Positions 34,593 through 43,927 of a stretch of DNA of 64,000 nt are shown here, piece after piece. The position numbers and the translations under genes were made by a program. The stretch is taken from positions 186,001 through 250,000 of the forward strand of contig NZ_JANUDX010000002.1 of NCBI RefSeq assembly GCF_024810105.1. The letters run 5' to 3'. Positions within the stretch are counted from its first letter, which is position 1; each line of letters begins with the position of its first letter. The notes under the pieces are model-generated. The model was not told the DNA's origin. It saw only the letters and a program-made list of their open reading frames with translations, and did no database searches. Source of the stretch: Stenotrophomonas sp. BIGb0135 (GTDB lineage Bacteria; Pseudomonadota; Gammaproteobacteria; Xanthomonadales; Xanthomonadaceae).

Positions 34593-35780
34593 ATGACCAC
34601 GCTCGGCACGCCGCTGTCTCCCTCCGCCACCCGCGTCCTGCTGCTGGGCTCGGGCGAACTGGGCAAGGAGGTCGCCATCGAGCTGCAGCGCCTGGGCGTG
34701 GAGGTCATCGCCGCCGACCGCTATGCCGACGCGCCGGCCATGCAGGTCGCGCATCGCGCGCACGTGGTCGACATGCTCGATGCGATGGCGCTGCGTGCGC
34801 TGATCGCCCAGGAGCAGCCGCATCTGGTGGTGCCGGAGATCGAGGCCATCCACACCGAGACCCTGGTCCAGCTGGAGCAGGAAACCGGCCTGCGCGTGGT
34901 GCCTACCGCGCGCGCGGCGCGGCTGACCATGGACCGCGAAGGCATCCGCCGCCTGGCCGCCGAAACCTTGGGCCTGCCCACCTCGCCGTACCGCTTCGTG
35001 GACACCGAGGCGGAGTACCGCGCCGCCGTGGCCGCCATCGGCCTGCCGTGCGTGGTCAAGCCGGTGATGTCCTCCTCGGGCAAGGGCCAGAGCACGCTGC
35101 GCAGCGAGGACGACATCGCCCCGGCCTGGGCATACGCGCAGACCGGCGGGCGCGCCGGGGCCGGCCGCTGCATCGTCGAAGGCTTCATCGACTTCGAGTA
35201 CGAAATCACCCTGCTGACCGTGCGCCACGCCGCCGGCACGTCGTTCTGCGCGCCGATCGGGCATTGGCAGAAGGACGGGGACTACCGCGAGAGCTGGCAG
35301 CCGCAGCCGATGTCGCCGCGTGCGCTGGCGCGGGCCGAGGAGATCTCGCAGGCGATCACCGACGACCTCGGCGGCTGGGGCCTGTTCGGCGTGGAGCTGT
35401 TCGTGAAGGGCGACGAGGTGTGGTTCAGCGAAGTCTCGCCGCGTCCGCACGATACCGGCCTGGTCACGCTGGCCTCGCAGGAGCTGAGCGAATTCGCGCT
35501 GCATGCGCGGGCCATCCTCGGCCTGCCGATCCCGTTGATCCGCCAGAACGGCCCGTCGGCCTCGTGCGCGATGCTCGCGCATGGCGAAGGCGTCCCGTTC
35601 TTCAGCAACATCGCCGACGCGCTGGTGCACCCGGACTCGGCGTTGCGCCTGTTCGGCAAGCCGAGCGTGCATGGGCATCGCCGCGTCGGCGTCACCCTGG
35701 CGCGCGGCGCCGACATCGCGCAGGCGCGGACCATCGCACGTGAGGCGGCCGAGGCGATCGGGATCGAATTGCGCGCCTGA
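34593..35780 (+). CDS. purT: Formate-dependent phosphoribosylglycinamide formyltransferase 2
   Basis: ATP-grasp enzyme making formyl-GAR from GAR, formate and ATP in purine synthesis. The 395-residue product has the N-terminal fold ([20 protein letters not shown]), GAR-binding part ([13 protein letters not shown]), ATP-grasp segments ([38 protein letters not shown]) and the metal/phosphate region [18 protein letters not shown]. Length matches E. coli PurT. It is divergent from the SPFH operon. Confidence 0.96.
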   Translation: MTTLGTPLSPSATRVLLLGSGELGKEVAIELQRLGVEVIAADRYADAPAMQVAHRAHVVDMLDAMALRALIAQEQPHLVVPEIEAIHTETLVQLEQETGLRVVPTARAARLTMDREGIRRLAAETLGLPTSPYRFVDTEAEYRAAVAAIGLPCVVKPVMSSSGKGQSTLRSEDDIAPAWAYAQTGGRAGAGRCIVEGFIDFEYEITLLTVRHAAGTSFCAPIGHWQKDGDYRESWQPQPMSPRALARAEEISQAITDDLGGWGLFGVELFVKGDEVWFSEVSPRPHDTGLVTLASQELSEFALHARAILGLPIPLIRQNGPSASCAMLAHGEGVPFFSNIADALVHPDSALRLFGKPSVHGHRRVGVTLARGADIAQARTIAREAAEAIGIELRA

Positions 35781-35820
35781 TCCGGGCGCCTCGCCGGGTC
35801 GGCGACACCGCGCAGACATG

Positions 35821-35848
35821 GAAACGGCGGGCAGTGCCCGCCGTTTCC
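35821..35848. terminator. Hairpin between purT and the EEP gene
   Basis: GAAACGGCGGGC / GCCCGCCGTTTC form a perfect 12-bp stem around a 3-base loop between convergent genes. The flanks have no long T-tract. Confidence 0.6.
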
Positions 35849-35867
35849 TTGACCACGGTCGCGTGGC

Positions 35868-37073
35868 TTACTTCACGTCCACCCACACCAGGTGATGGTC
35901 GCTGCCGTCGGCGATCTTCGCTTCCGGGCTGGTGTTGTCGGGCCAGAACACACCGCTGCCGACATAGCTGAAACCGACCGACGGCAACACGTAGTCCAGC
36001 CGCATCGTGCCGGCCTTCGGGCCGAAGTCGCCGGTGGCATGGAAGGGGGCGCCCTTGCGCACGATGCCTTTTTCCGCGTACGCCAGGCTGCTCTGCTCGG
36101 CGCCGACGCTGCGCGGGGTGGGGTAGCGCAGCACGCGCGGGTTTTCGAGCAATTCCACGATCGCTTCATGGCGGCCGTCGCCATCGGCCGGATCGTTGTT
36201 GAGGTCACCCAGGATCACGAAGCGCGCGTCCTGCGGCAGGCCGCCGCACTGGCCACGGTCATCGCACAGCCATGGCGCGCTGCTGGCCGACAGGTAGTCC
36301 TGCCACACCCGCAGTTCGTCGTGGTTGCGCGCCGCGTTGCGCTTCTCCGGGCCGTCGAAGACCGGCGGGGTGGGGTGGGATACCAGCGCATGCACCACGC
36401 CGTTGGGCGTCGTCACCGGCACGTCCCAATGCGACTTGGACGACAGGCGCAACTGCGACCAGACGTGGTCGGTGTAGAACGATTTGCCGGTGCGCGGGTC
36501 GATCGGACGCAGCGCGCCGGGCATCGCGCTCCACTTGAGCAGCTGGAAGCTGCGCACCTTGGCCGCATCGATCGGGTAGCGCGACAGCACCAGCATGCCG
36601 TACTGGCCCGGGTGCAGGCCGTAGCCCCAGGCATCGTTGCCGCGCGCGCGACCGTCGCCGCCGACCTGGCCGTTGTTGTCCAGGTCCAGCCCGCTCTGCA
36701 CGCCGGTGTTGACCGGGGCCAGGTAGCGGTAGGCGTAATGCAGCGGCTCGCCGCCGCCGGGCTGGGCGGTTTCCAGGTAGCGCTGCTGGAACAGGTCGGC
36801 GGCGCGATGCGCGTCGTCGTAGTCGAACTCGTTGAGCAGCACCAGGTCCGGGCGGACCTGCTGCAGCACCGCGGCGATCTTGCGCGCGTGCGCGCTGTCG
36901 CCTTCCAGCTCGGCGATCAGCCCGCCGGTCTCGTCGTTGTACAGCGAGGTGTTGTAGGTGGCGATCCGCAGCGGTGCGGGGGCGGCGTCCGGCATGGCGG
37001 CGGTCTTGGCGGGGGTCTGGGCGCAGGCGCTGCAGAGCAGGGCCAGGGCAAGGATCAGGGAGTGGGCTTTCAT
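35868..37073 (-). CDS. Endonuclease/exonuclease/phosphatase family lipoprotein
   Basis: 401 residues. MKAHSLILALALLCSACAQT is a signal peptide with a lipobox-like end (CSA-C), so a lipoprotein or exported protein. The EEP fold is shown by RIATYNTSLYNDE, the metal Glu in LVLLNEFDYDD, RFVILGDLNNDPADGDG, and the final SDHHLVWVDV. It is a predicted phosphodiesterase/phosphatase; the substrate is unknown. The start at 37073 fits the signal peptide. Confidence 0.85.
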   Translation of the reverse strand: MKAHSLILALALLCSACAQTPAKTAAMPDAAPAPLRIATYNTSLYNDETGGLIAELEGDSAHARKIAAVLQQVRPDLVLLNEFDYDDAHRAADLFQQRYLETAQPGGGEPLHYAYRYLAPVNTGVQSGLDLDNNGQVGGDGRARGNDAWGYGLHPGQYGMLVLSRYPIDAAKVRSFQLLKWSAMPGALRPIDPRTGKSFYTDHVWSQLRLSSKSHWDVPVTTPNGVVHALVSHPTPPVFDGPEKRNAARNHDELRVWQDYLSASSAPWLCDDRGQCGGLPQDARFVILGDLNNDPADGDGRHEAIVELLENPRVLRYPTPRSVGAEQSSLAYAEKGIVRKGAPFHATGDFGPKAGTMRLDYVLPSVGFSYVGSGVFWPDNTSPEAKIADGSDHHLVWVDVK

Positions 37074-37110
37074 CGGCCTATTTTGCACCCGGACGCATTG
37101 CAATGCTGGG

Positions 37111-37866
37111 TCAGCGCCCGTCCAGGGCATCGTCGAATGCGTGCCAGCGGCGCCCGTCGTAGGCCTCCAGCGGGCGGAAGCGGCGCTTGTAGTCCATCTT
37201 GCGGTGGTCGCGGATCCAGTATCCCAGGTACAGGTGCGGCAGTTGTTCGCGCCGGGCCCAGGCGATCTGCTGCAGGATCGCGAAGGTGCCCAGGCTGCGG
37301 TGGGCGTGGTCGGGGTCGAAGAAGGTGTAGACCGCCGACAGCCCCTGCGGGGTGACGTCGGTGACCGCCACCCCGAGCAGGTCGCCACGCCGGCCGGGCT
37401 GGCCGGGGGCGCGCAGCTCCATGAAGCGGCCCTGCGCCCATTGCCCGATCAGGAACTGGTCGAACTCGTGCGGGCCGTGTTCGTCCATGCCGCCCTGGGC
37501 ATGCCGGTGGGTGAGGTAGCGGTGGTACAGCGCGAACTGTTCCTCGGTCTGCTCGGCCGCCACGATCCGCACCTCCAGGTCCGCGTTGCGGGCCAGGCAG
37601 CGGCGCTGGCTGCGATCCGGGGCGAAGCGCGCCACCGGGATGCGCACCGACACGCAGGCGTGGCAGTTGGCACAGTGCGGCCGGTAGACCAGGTCGCCGG
37701 AGCGGCGGAACCCCCAGCTCAGCGCCATCGGGTAGAGGGTGCCCAGGCGCGCGTCCTGGGGATCGAGCACCAGGTCGCGCGCGGCCCGTTCCGGCCAGTA
37801 ACCACAGGGGTGGTCGCCGGTCTGGAACAGTCGCAGCTCGTCGTCGCGGTCGCCGTGTATCGCCAT
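37111..37866 (-). CDS. bpt: Aspartate/glutamate leucyltransferase (N-end rule)
   Basis: Transfers Leu from Leu-tRNA to N-terminal Asp/Glu of proteins, marking them for ClpS/ClpAP. 251 residues, usual length. The N-terminal Cys cluster [11 protein letters not shown] and [13 protein letters not shown], plus [20 protein letters not shown] and [20 protein letters not shown], are the ATE/Bpt family blocks. The start chosen is the ATG at 37866. It lies 37 bases before the EEP gene. Confidence 0.92.
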   Translation of the reverse strand: MAIHGDRDDELRLFQTGDHPCGYWPERAARDLVLDPQDARLGTLYPMALSWGFRRSGDLVYRPHCANCHACVSVRIPVARFAPDRSQRRCLARNADLEVRIVAAEQTEEQFALYHRYLTHRHAQGGMDEHGPHEFDQFLIGQWAQGRFMELRAPGQPGRRGDLLGVAVTDVTPQGLSAVYTFFDPDHAHRSLGTFAILQQIAWARREQLPHLYLGYWIRDHRKMDYKRRFRPLEAYDGRRWHAFDDALDGR

Positions 37867-38019
37867 GTGCCCAGCATAGCGCCGCGACGTCGCAGGGGGC
37901 GCGACTGTCCGCCAGATGAATATGTCCGGCCCGGTTGTCAACGCCATCGCTGCCCACGCGTTGTTACCGGTGTGGGTGCCACGCACCGCACGCCGAAACC
38001 CTACGAACCGGAGTGATCC

Positions 38020-38625
38020 ATGCGCAATCGCAAACCCCTTCTGCTGCTGGCCCTGCTGCTGTCCACCGGCGCTGCCGGCCTGGCCGTCGCCGCCGATGCG
38101 CCGACCCCCGCCGACACGCCGGCCCGCGCCAAGCTCGACACCAATGGTGATGGTTTCATCGACCGCGCCGAAGCGGCCAAGGCGCCGCGCCTGGCCGGAC
38201 AGTTCGACACGCTGGACGCGAACAAGGACGGCAAGCTCTCGCGCGATGAACTGCCGCGCTGGCACGGCAAGCGGCATGGCCGTGGCCCGGATGGCCGTGG
38301 CGGCATGATGGCCAGGCTGGACACCAACAAGGATGGCCGCATCAGCCGCGAGGAAGCCAAGGCCGACCCGCGCCTGGCTGCGCGCTTCGACCGGATGGAC
38401 GTCAACAAGGATGGATACCTGGACAAGGCCGACCGCGAGCTGGGCATGAAGCAGCATCGTGATGCCTGGTTTGCCGCGGCCGACACCAACAAGGACGGCC
38501 AGCTGAGCAAGGCCGAGTTCGACGCCGCCAAGGGGCCGTTCGCCGGGCCGCGCGGCGAACATCGCGACGGCAAGCACCGCGACGGCAAGCCGCCGATGCC
38601 GCCGAAGGCACCGGCCGCCAAGTAA
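38020..38625 (+). CDS. Exported EF-hand calcium-binding protein with five loops
   Basis: 201 residues: signal peptide (about 1-25), then five EF-hand-type loops, [48 protein letters not shown] and [12 protein letters not shown], each with the D-x-N-x-D-G pattern, separated by basic Gly/His-rich linkers. The C-terminal tail is His/Lys/Pro-rich. It should bind several Ca2+ in the periplasm; role unknown. The repeats suggest internal duplication. Confidence 0.87.
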   Translation: MRNRKPLLLLALLLSTGAAGLAVAADAPTPADTPARAKLDTNGDGFIDRAEAAKAPRLAGQFDTLDANKDGKLSRDELPRWHGKRHGRGPDGRGGMMARLDTNKDGRISREEAKADPRLAARFDRMDVNKDGYLDKADRELGMKQHRDAWFAAADTNKDGQLSKAEFDAAKGPFAGPRGEHRDGKHRDGKPPMPPKAPAAK

Positions 38626-38648
38626 GCGTTGCCGGGCAACATCCGCAC

Positions 38649-38683
38649 ACGGCGCCGGTCATGGACCGGCGCCGTTGCGTTTT
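38649..38683 (+). terminator. Terminator after the EF-hand gene
   Basis: ACGGCGCCGGT / ACCGGCGCCGT stem with a 5-base loop, then TGCGTTTT. It abuts the stop of the convergent sigma-factor gene. Confidence 0.75.
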
Positions 38684-39888
38684 CAGATCCGCCCGCTGCG
38701 CACCAGCGACCACGCGATCACGCCCACCAGCAACACGTTCACGCCCCACAGCGCTTCCCGGCCATACAGCGACCGGTACTTCCAGTTCGGCCCGCTGCGA
38801 CCGTGGCGGGCCGCATCGCGGGCGATCATCGGCGCCATGATCCGCTGCAGCGGCACCAGGCACTGGTAGTTCACCACGCCCAGGCCGAGTGCCAGGGCGG
38901 CCAGCGGCCAGTACCAGGCCGCCTGCAGCACGCTCAGCCCCAGCACGGTCATGCAGACCACCATCGCGGTGAAAGTGCTGTAGTGCACGAAGCGGCGGAT
39001 CGCCGCCTGTTCGCCCGGAGTCTCGGCGTAGGACAGCAGATAACGGCCGCCCAGGTAGCTGCCGAGCACCCCGCCGACCAGCCCGCCGAGGACTGCGCCC
39101 CAGGCGAAATCGGCGCTGATCAGGTGGCTCTGGCTGGCCGCTGCGCTCAGCGAGCCCATTGCCGCGCCCCCGGAGACGCTGGCCCCGCCCAGGCCGAGCT
39201 TGCCGGTGCCCAGCCCGGTGCCGAGCAGGATGGCCGCGCTGGCGGTGCCGGGCGCGGCCAGGATCACCATCGAGGCGACCGTGGTGGCGAAGGCCGCACC
39301 GGGCGCGCTGCTGCGCGCGAACTCGCCGAAGCGGCGCAGCATTTCCTCACGCACGCTGGCGCGGGCGCGCGACAGCCGCTTGCGCACCGCCGCATCGCTG
39401 AGCCCCAGCAGGTCGGCCACCTGCTGCGAGCGCTGGCCTTCGCGGTAGTACAGCAGCAGCGTCTCGCGGGCGTCCTCGGGCAGGGCCGAGATGATCTCTT
39501 CGGCCGCCAGTTCCTCTTCCACCCGCTGCAGGTGGTCCGGCGCGCTCGGGCCGGGGTCGGCGGCCATGCTGATGGCGATCTCGGCCGCTTCGCCGGACAG
39601 CGGCCGGCCACGGTTGGCGCGCAGCCAGTCGCGGGCCAGGTTGCGGGTGATCTGGCGCAGCCAGGGCAGGAAGCTGGACGGGTTGTGCAACTGGTTGAGC
39701 TGCTGCCACGCCTTGATGAAGGCTTCCTGGGCGATGTCCTCGCTGGCCTGTACGTCGCGGGTGATCGCCAGCGCGATCGCGGTGACGGTGTTCTGGCAGG
39801 CCAGCACGATGCGCCCATAGGACTGCGTGCAGCCGCCGGCGGCGGCCGGCAGTTCGCGTTCCAGCGTGGTGGTCAGCAGCAGCGTCAT
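38683..39888 (-). CDS. ECF-type sigma factor with C-terminal multi-pass membrane domain
   Basis: 401 residues. Residues ~20-95 are sigma region 2 (ASEDIAQEAFIKAWQQLNQL; FLPWLRQITRNLARDWLRAN) and ~130-185 region 4 (LPEDARETLLLYYREGQRSQ; DLLGLSDAAVRKRLSRARAS). The remaining ~200 residues form about five hydrophobic segments (MVILAAPGTASAAILLGTGL; WGAVLGGLVGGVLGSYLGG; FTAMVVCMTVLGLSVLQAAW; WPLAALALGLGVVNY; ALWGVNVLLVGVIAWSLV). Ordinary ECF factors are ~180-200 residues and soluble; here the anti-sigma-like function may be fused in the same chain. No separate anti-sigma gene is next to it. Confidence 0.85.
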   Translation of the reverse strand: MTLLLTTTLERELPAAAGGCTQSYGRIVLACQNTVTAIALAITRDVQASEDIAQEAFIKAWQQLNQLHNPSSFLPWLRQITRNLARDWLRANRGRPLSGEAAEIAISMAADPGPSAPDHLQRVEEELAAEEIISALPEDARETLLLYYREGQRSQQVADLLGLSDAAVRKRLSRARASVREEMLRRFGEFARSSAPGAAFATTVASMVILAAPGTASAAILLGTGLGTGKLGLGGASVSGGAAMGSLSAAASQSHLISADFAWGAVLGGLVGGVLGSYLGGRYLLSYAETPGEQAAIRRFVHYSTFTAMVVCMTVLGLSVLQAAWYWPLAALALGLGVVNYQCLVPLQRIMAPMIARDAARHGRSGPNWKYRSLYGREALWGVNVLLVGVIAWSLVRSGRI

Positions 39889-40041
39889 GGTGTCGTCCCC
39901 GGCGATGGTCCGAGTATGACGAGGTGCCGCGGCGAATGTGACCGGAGGGCACCCGACCGAGTGCCGGTGCTCGGCCGGCGCTGCCCGATTCCAATCGGGA
40001 TCGGGCGGCGCGGGGAGCCGGCCAACGGCCGGCCCGACCGG

Positions 40042-40545
40042 TTACCTGGCCGGTTGGATCCTGACCCGGACCTCGTCGTCTTCCGGCGGGGCCGGCTGGG
40101 CCGGGGCGGCGGCAGGGGCGGGCTGCGCCGTCGGGGCCGGGGCCACGGTGGGCGCGGCGCGGTGGCGCAGGACCACCACCATCGCCACCGCGGCGATCAC
40201 CAGCAGCAGGCCGATGCGGATCCGCCAGGCCCAGTTGCGGCGCGGGGCCACCTCGCCCACCTGGTCGCGGAAGGCGAACTCGGCGGTGGGGTGGTCGCGG
40301 CGGGTGGTTTCCAGCAGGCGCGCGTCGCGCAGGATCTCGCGCGCGCGTGGCTGGTCATCGGCGTGCACTACCCACAGGGTGGGGTGGGTAGTGGCCTTGC
40401 TGGTGTCCAGGTAGCTGAACTGGCTGCCGCGCTTGCTGTGGTACGAGCGACCATTGGTGATGCGCACGTCGATGCCGGCATCGCGCAGCAGCGTGGCCAC
40501 GCCTTCCACGGTTTCCACGCGCTGGCTGCTGAAAATCTGTCTCAT
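40042..40545 (-). CDS. DUF2007-like membrane protein
   Basis: 167 residues. The N-terminal ~75 residues (RQIFSSQRVETVEGVATLLR; WVVHADDQPRAREILRDARL) look like the DUF2007 signal-transducing fold related to PII-like proteins. A single membrane helix at ~107-127 (IRIGLLLVIAAVAMVVVL) is followed by a Pro/Ala-rich tail. Xanthomonas homologues are often labelled pathogenicity-like, without proof. It begins one base past tesB, so it is co-transcribed. Confidence 0.7.
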   Translation of the reverse strand: MRQIFSSQRVETVEGVATLLRDAGIDVRITNGRSYHSKRGSQFSYLDTSKATTHPTLWVVHADDQPRAREILRDARLLETTRRDHPTAEFAFRDQVGEVAPRRNWAWRIRIGLLLVIAAVAMVVVLRHRAAPTVAPAPTAQPAPAAAPAQPAPPEDDEVRVRIQPAR

Positions 40546-40546
40546 G

Positions 40547-41464
40547 TCAGTCCTTGGCCGGTACGGCGGCGGCCGCGTCGCTGTCGGGCACCACGCGGAT
40601 CAGGCCTTCCTGCGCGGTGCTGGCCACCAGCAGGCCGTCGCGGGTGAAGAACTGGCCGCGCGCCAGGCCGCGTGAATCCTGCGCGCTGGGGCTGTCCAGC
40701 GAGTAGAGCAGCCAGTCGTCGGCGCGGAACGGGCGGTGGAACCAGATCGCATGGTCGAGCGAAGCCATCTGCACGTGCGGCTGGTAGTAGCTGATGCCGT
40801 GCGGGAAGGTGGCAGTGCCGAGCAGGTGGAAGTCCGAGGCGTAGGCGAGCAGCGCCTGGTGCAGCTCGGGCGCATCGCCCACGGTCTCGTTCAGGCGCAG
40901 CCAGACCTGGTGGTAGGGCGGGCGCTTGGGCGGGTTGAGCTCATCGCGCGGGTACACGTGGCGGAACTCGAACGGGCCGCCCCGCGACAGCCAGCGCTGT
41001 ACCTTGATCGGCAGCCGCTCGAGCACCTCCGGCGGCAGCGGGCGGTTGGGTTCGATGTCTTCCGGCTGCGGCACCTCGGGCATCTTGTGCTGGTGTTCGG
41101 CACCGCTCTCGGCCTGCTGGAAGGAGGCCGCGCAGAAGAAGATCACCTTGCCGTGCTGGATCGCGGTGACCCGGCGCACCGAGAAACTGCCGCCATCGCG
41201 GGTGCGGTCCACGTCGTAGACGATCGGGTGGTCGATGTTGCCGGCGCGCAGGAAGTAGGCATGCAGCGAATGCACGTGGCGACCGTTGTCCACGGTGGCC
41301 TGCGCCGCCGACAGCGCCTGGCCCAGCACCTGGCCGCCAAACACGTACTTGGTCCCGATGTCGCGGCTCTGGCCGCGGAACAGGTTGTCTTCCAGGCGTT
41401 CGAGCGTGAGCAGGTCGATCAGCTCGGAGACGACGGGTTCGTGCGTGTCGGACAAGGGAAGCAA
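40547..41464 (-). CDS. tesB: Acyl-CoA thioesterase II
   Basis: Hydrolyses medium/long acyl-CoAs; 305 residues with the double hot-dog fold. Recognisable: LERLEDNLFRGQSRDIGTK, FGGQVLGQALSAAQATV, HSLHAYFLRAGNIDHPIVYD, and the second half ASLDHAIWFHRPFRADDWLL with the conserved Asp. There is no ATG in frame; start is TTG at 41464 or TTG at 41455. A TATAAT box lies only ~21 bases upstream, so the leader is very short. Confidence 0.9.
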   Translation of the reverse strand: MLPLSDTHEPVVSELIDLLTLERLEDNLFRGQSRDIGTKYVFGGQVLGQALSAAQATVDNGRHVHSLHAYFLRAGNIDHPIVYDVDRTRDGGSFSVRRVTAIQHGKVIFFCAASFQQAESGAEHQHKMPEVPQPEDIEPNRPLPPEVLERLPIKVQRWLSRGGPFEFRHVYPRDELNPPKRPPYHQVWLRLNETVGDAPELHQALLAYASDFHLLGTATFPHGISYYQPHVQMASLDHAIWFHRPFRADDWLLYSLDSPSAQDSRGLARGQFFTRDGLLVASTAQEGLIRVVPDSDAAAAVPAKD

Positions 41465-41484
41465 CCTGGGGTGGGCGGATGCAA

Positions 41485-41490
41485 ATTATA
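41485..41490 (-). promoter_or_regulatory. -10 box of tesB
   Basis: TATAAT on the minus strand, with the predicted transcript start near 41478, 14 bases from the first TTG. A good -35 is not seen; a SMAG palindrome occupies the expected position. Confidence 0.5.
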
Positions 41491-41492
41491 GG

Positions 41493-41516
41493 GTAGTGCC
41501 GGCCCAGGGCCGCATG
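41493..41516 (+). repeat. SMAG-type palindrome upstream of tesB
   Basis: GTAGTGCCGGCCCAGGGCCG start with GTAG and an imperfect palindrome. The rest of 41517-41706 holds no gene; a second palindrome, GCCGGCCACGGGCCGGC, is near 41682. Confidence 0.6.
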
Positions 41517-41706
41517 ACGGCAGTGCATTGGCGCTGCCGCCCCCACGGGCCGCTACGCCACCGCAGGGCCCTCCATTGCCATGCAAGCCCCGCTGCTTCG
41601 CGGTCGCCCCCTGACCCGGCGGGCGTGCGCCACGCAGGTGCGCGCCACGCTGCAGCGCGTGATTGGCGGCGGCGTGGTCGCCGGCCACGGGCCGGCACGA
41701 CCGGGT

Positions 41707-42486
41707 TCAGGCCTTGCCGAGCCTGGCCGCCAGCGTGTGCAGCGCCTGCTGGGCGTCCGGGGCGTACCAGGCGTCGACGAAGCGGTCGAGCTGGATCAGG
41801 TCGGCGTGCAGGGCGTCGTGCAGGTCGGCGCGGGCGATCGCGCGGGTCAGCAGCATCGGCTGGCGGGGCAGCTTGAGCAGGCGCTGCAGCCACGCCACCG
41901 CGCGCGGCACCACCTGGGCGGCGTCGGCCAGTTCGTCCACCAGCCCGATCTCCAGCGCACGCTCGGCCGGCACCATCTCCCCGCCTACCAGCAACTGGGT
42001 GGCACGGTGGTGGCCGACCACGCGGCGCATCAGGCGCTGGATGCCTTCGGGAGCCACCAGGCCCACCTGGACCTCGTTCAGGCCGATCACGGTCGGCTGG
42101 GCGGGGTCCGGGCTGCGCGCCAGGATCCGGTAATCGCAGCACAGCGCCAGCACGCAGCCACCGGCCGGGGCATGCCCGGTCAGCGCAGCCACCACCGGCA
42201 CGCGGCATTCGGCCAGGGTACGCACGGCGCCGAAGAAGGCCTGCCAGCTGTCGAGCAGCTTGTGTTTGTCCCCGCCATGGCCGAGCAGGTGCGGCACGTC
42301 CATGCCGGCGCTGAAGATGCGCTCGCTGCCCGACAGCACGATGCCGTGCGCGTCATCGGCCATGGCCTGGTTGATCGCGTGGATCAGGTGGCGGCACAGC
42401 TCGGTGTCCAGTGCGTTGACCGGCGGGCGCGCCAGCCGCAGTTCGCGGATGGGGCCATGGTTGATCACCTCGATAAGCGTCGTCAT
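41707..42486 (-). CDS. Enoyl-CoA hydratase/isomerase family protein
   Basis: 259 residues with the crotonase fold: LARPPVNALDTELCRHLIHA, the oxyanion block SGSERIFSAGMDVPHLLG and VAALTGHAPAGGCVLALCCD. The catalytic Glu region of hydratases is seen as LNEVQVGLVAPEGIQRLMRR, so one canonical Glu is present and the other position is less certain. It may be a hydratase or isomerase; the pathway is unknown. The ATG at 42486 is chosen. It is divergent from the copper chaperone gene, 34 bases away. Confidence 0.85.
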   Translation of the reverse strand: MTTLIEVINHGPIRELRLARPPVNALDTELCRHLIHAINQAMADDAHGIVLSGSERIFSAGMDVPHLLGHGGDKHKLLDSWQAFFGAVRTLAECRVPVVAALTGHAPAGGCVLALCCDYRILARSPDPAQPTVIGLNEVQVGLVAPEGIQRLMRRVVGHHRATQLLVGGEMVPAERALEIGLVDELADAAQVVPRAVAWLQRLLKLPRQPMLLTRAIARADLHDALHADLIQLDRFVDAWYAPDAQQALHTLAARLGKA

Positions 42487-42520
42487 GCTGCGATCTCGTT
42501 GCGGACAGGGAACTGAGGCG

Positions 42521-42967
42521 ATGATAACCAAACCATTCGCGGGCGTATTGTTGGGCCTGTGTGCGTTCGCAACATCGGCCATGGCGGCCGAACCAGCCTG
42601 CGTGTCGGTGCACGAGGGCTGGATACGGCTGCCGCCGGGGGCGATGCCGATGGCGGCCGGCTACGGGAAGATCCGCAACGACTGCCGCACGGCGGTGGTG
42701 GTGGTTGGCGCCGGCAGCAAGGCGTTCGGAGACGTGTCGCTGCATGAAACGACGCTGGTGGAGGGCATCAGCCGCATGCGCGAAGTGGAGCGGCTGCCGA
42801 TTGCGGCCGGCGCCACGGTCGAGCTGAAACCCGGTGGCCTGCACCTGATGCTGATGCAACCGGAGGTGCCGCTCGCGAAGGGCGGGCAGGTGCCGCTGCG
42901 CTTGAGCCTGGAAGACGGCCGCAAGGTGGATGGGCAGTTGATGGTGCGTAGCGATGCGCCGCGCTGA
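42521..42967 (+). CDS. PCuAC family periplasmic copper chaperone
   Basis: 148 residues: signal peptide ending around ATSAMA, then a DUF461/PCuAC cupredoxin-like domain. Copper ligands fit GYGKI, LHETTLVEGISRMREV and LKPGGLHLMLMQPEVPL. Such proteins deliver Cu(I) to the CuA site of cytochrome oxidase. The gene stands alone here rather than in a cox operon. A TGAGG ribosome-binding site is in place. Confidence 0.88.
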   Translation: MITKPFAGVLLGLCAFATSAMAAEPACVSVHEGWIRLPPGAMPMAAGYGKIRNDCRTAVVVVGAGSKAFGDVSLHETTLVEGISRMREVERLPIAAGATVELKPGGLHLMLMQPEVPLAKGGQVPLRLSLEDGRKVDGQLMVRSDAPR

Positions 42968-42983
42968 GCGGGCGTCGGCGGGA

Positions 42984-43146
42984 GGTGCCGAGCATGGCTC
43001 GGCACTACCGGTGGGTATCACGTGTCGAGTGGCCTTCGCGCTTCACCATCGGTAGCGCCGAGGGCATCGCGAGGCGCGACCGTCATGCGTTGCCGGTCAT
43101 GCGCCTCACGCGCTGCATCGGGTAGCGCCGAGCCATGCTCGGCTGC
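42984..43146. repeat. Three SMAG-type palindromes downstream of the copper chaperone gene
   Basis: GAGGTGCCGAGCATGGCTCG followed by GCACTAC (minus orientation, 42984-43008), GGTAGCGCCGAGGGCATCGC (plus, from 43052), and GTAGCGCCGAGCCATGCTCG GC (plus, from 43122). They fill the ~200-base space before the next convergent gene, with no other feature seen. Confidence 0.65.
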
Positions 43147-43170
43147 CTTGCATGCCCGGGACGCGTGCGG

Positions 43171-43896
43171 TCATGTCCAGTCGTAGGAGAACAGCACCGT
43201 GCGGCTCTCAGGTTCGTACAGCATCACGATGGCATCGGCGCCCGCCGCGCACCAGTTGTAACCCGCTACTTCGGCGACCGCGAAGAACGGCTTGCCGTCG
43301 CGGGTGATGCGCACGTTCTCGGCATCGTCAGGCCGGTCGCGGTCGTACATCGCCGGGTCCAGTGCGATCTCGAAGGCCGTCGGGATCGCCGCGGTCTCGG
43401 TCCAGTTGCCGCCGGAAATCTGCCCGCCAAGCCTGTCCAGGTACGCCTGCTCGCCCGGCTCGCCATCGCCATAGCGCGAATAGCTGGCCAGGCGGCCGTG
43501 GGTCTGGAAATAGGCGTGTGCCTTGGCGTAACTGTCGCGCATCTCGGCGATGTGCTCCACCGCGTCGCTGTCCTGGACCTGGTCGCCGATGAAGTAGCCC
43601 GCGTCGCCGAGGAAGCGCATGCGGTTGTCGGTGGTCAGTTCGAATGCGATCCAGTTGGTGCCGGTGAACGCGTTGTGGTGTTCTTCGGTCTCTTCGCCGA
43701 TGCAGCCTTCATACGGCTCGATCGGGCACAGCATCGTGGCCACGGTGCCGGCCAGTTCCGGCCGCAGGATCCCCAGATCGATGCCGATCAGCGGCAGCAG
43801 GTGCTGCGCCAGCCACGGTTGCTCCTGGGGAAAAACGTCGGCGGGGAACGGCGTCATTCCCGGAAGACGTGTGCGGATGTCAGTCTGGTGGAACAT
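43171..43896 (-). CDS. Unknown soluble protein
   Basis: 241 residues, acidic, no signal peptide or membrane segment. Distinct stretches: FPADVFPQEQPWLAQHLLPL, CPIEPYEGCIGEETEEHHNA, GDAGYFIGDQVQDSDAVEHI and VAGYNWCAAGADAIVMLYEP. There are several Trp, Tyr and Asp but no motif I recognise. The start at 43896 is an ATG with AAAGGA upstream. It stands between two SMAG repeat clusters. Confidence 0.65.
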   Translation of the reverse strand: MFHQTDIRTRLPGMTPFPADVFPQEQPWLAQHLLPLIGIDLGILRPELAGTVATMLCPIEPYEGCIGEETEEHHNAFTGTNWIAFELTTDNRMRFLGDAGYFIGDQVQDSDAVEHIAEMRDSYAKAHAYFQTHGRLASYSRYGDGEPGEQAYLDRLGGQISGGNWTETAAIPTAFEIALDPAMYDRDRPDDAENVRITRDGKPFFAVAEVAGYNWCAAGADAIVMLYEPESRTVLFSYDWT

Positions 43897-43927
43897 GGCA
43901 GTCCTTTGAACTACTGGCGGCTGTAGT

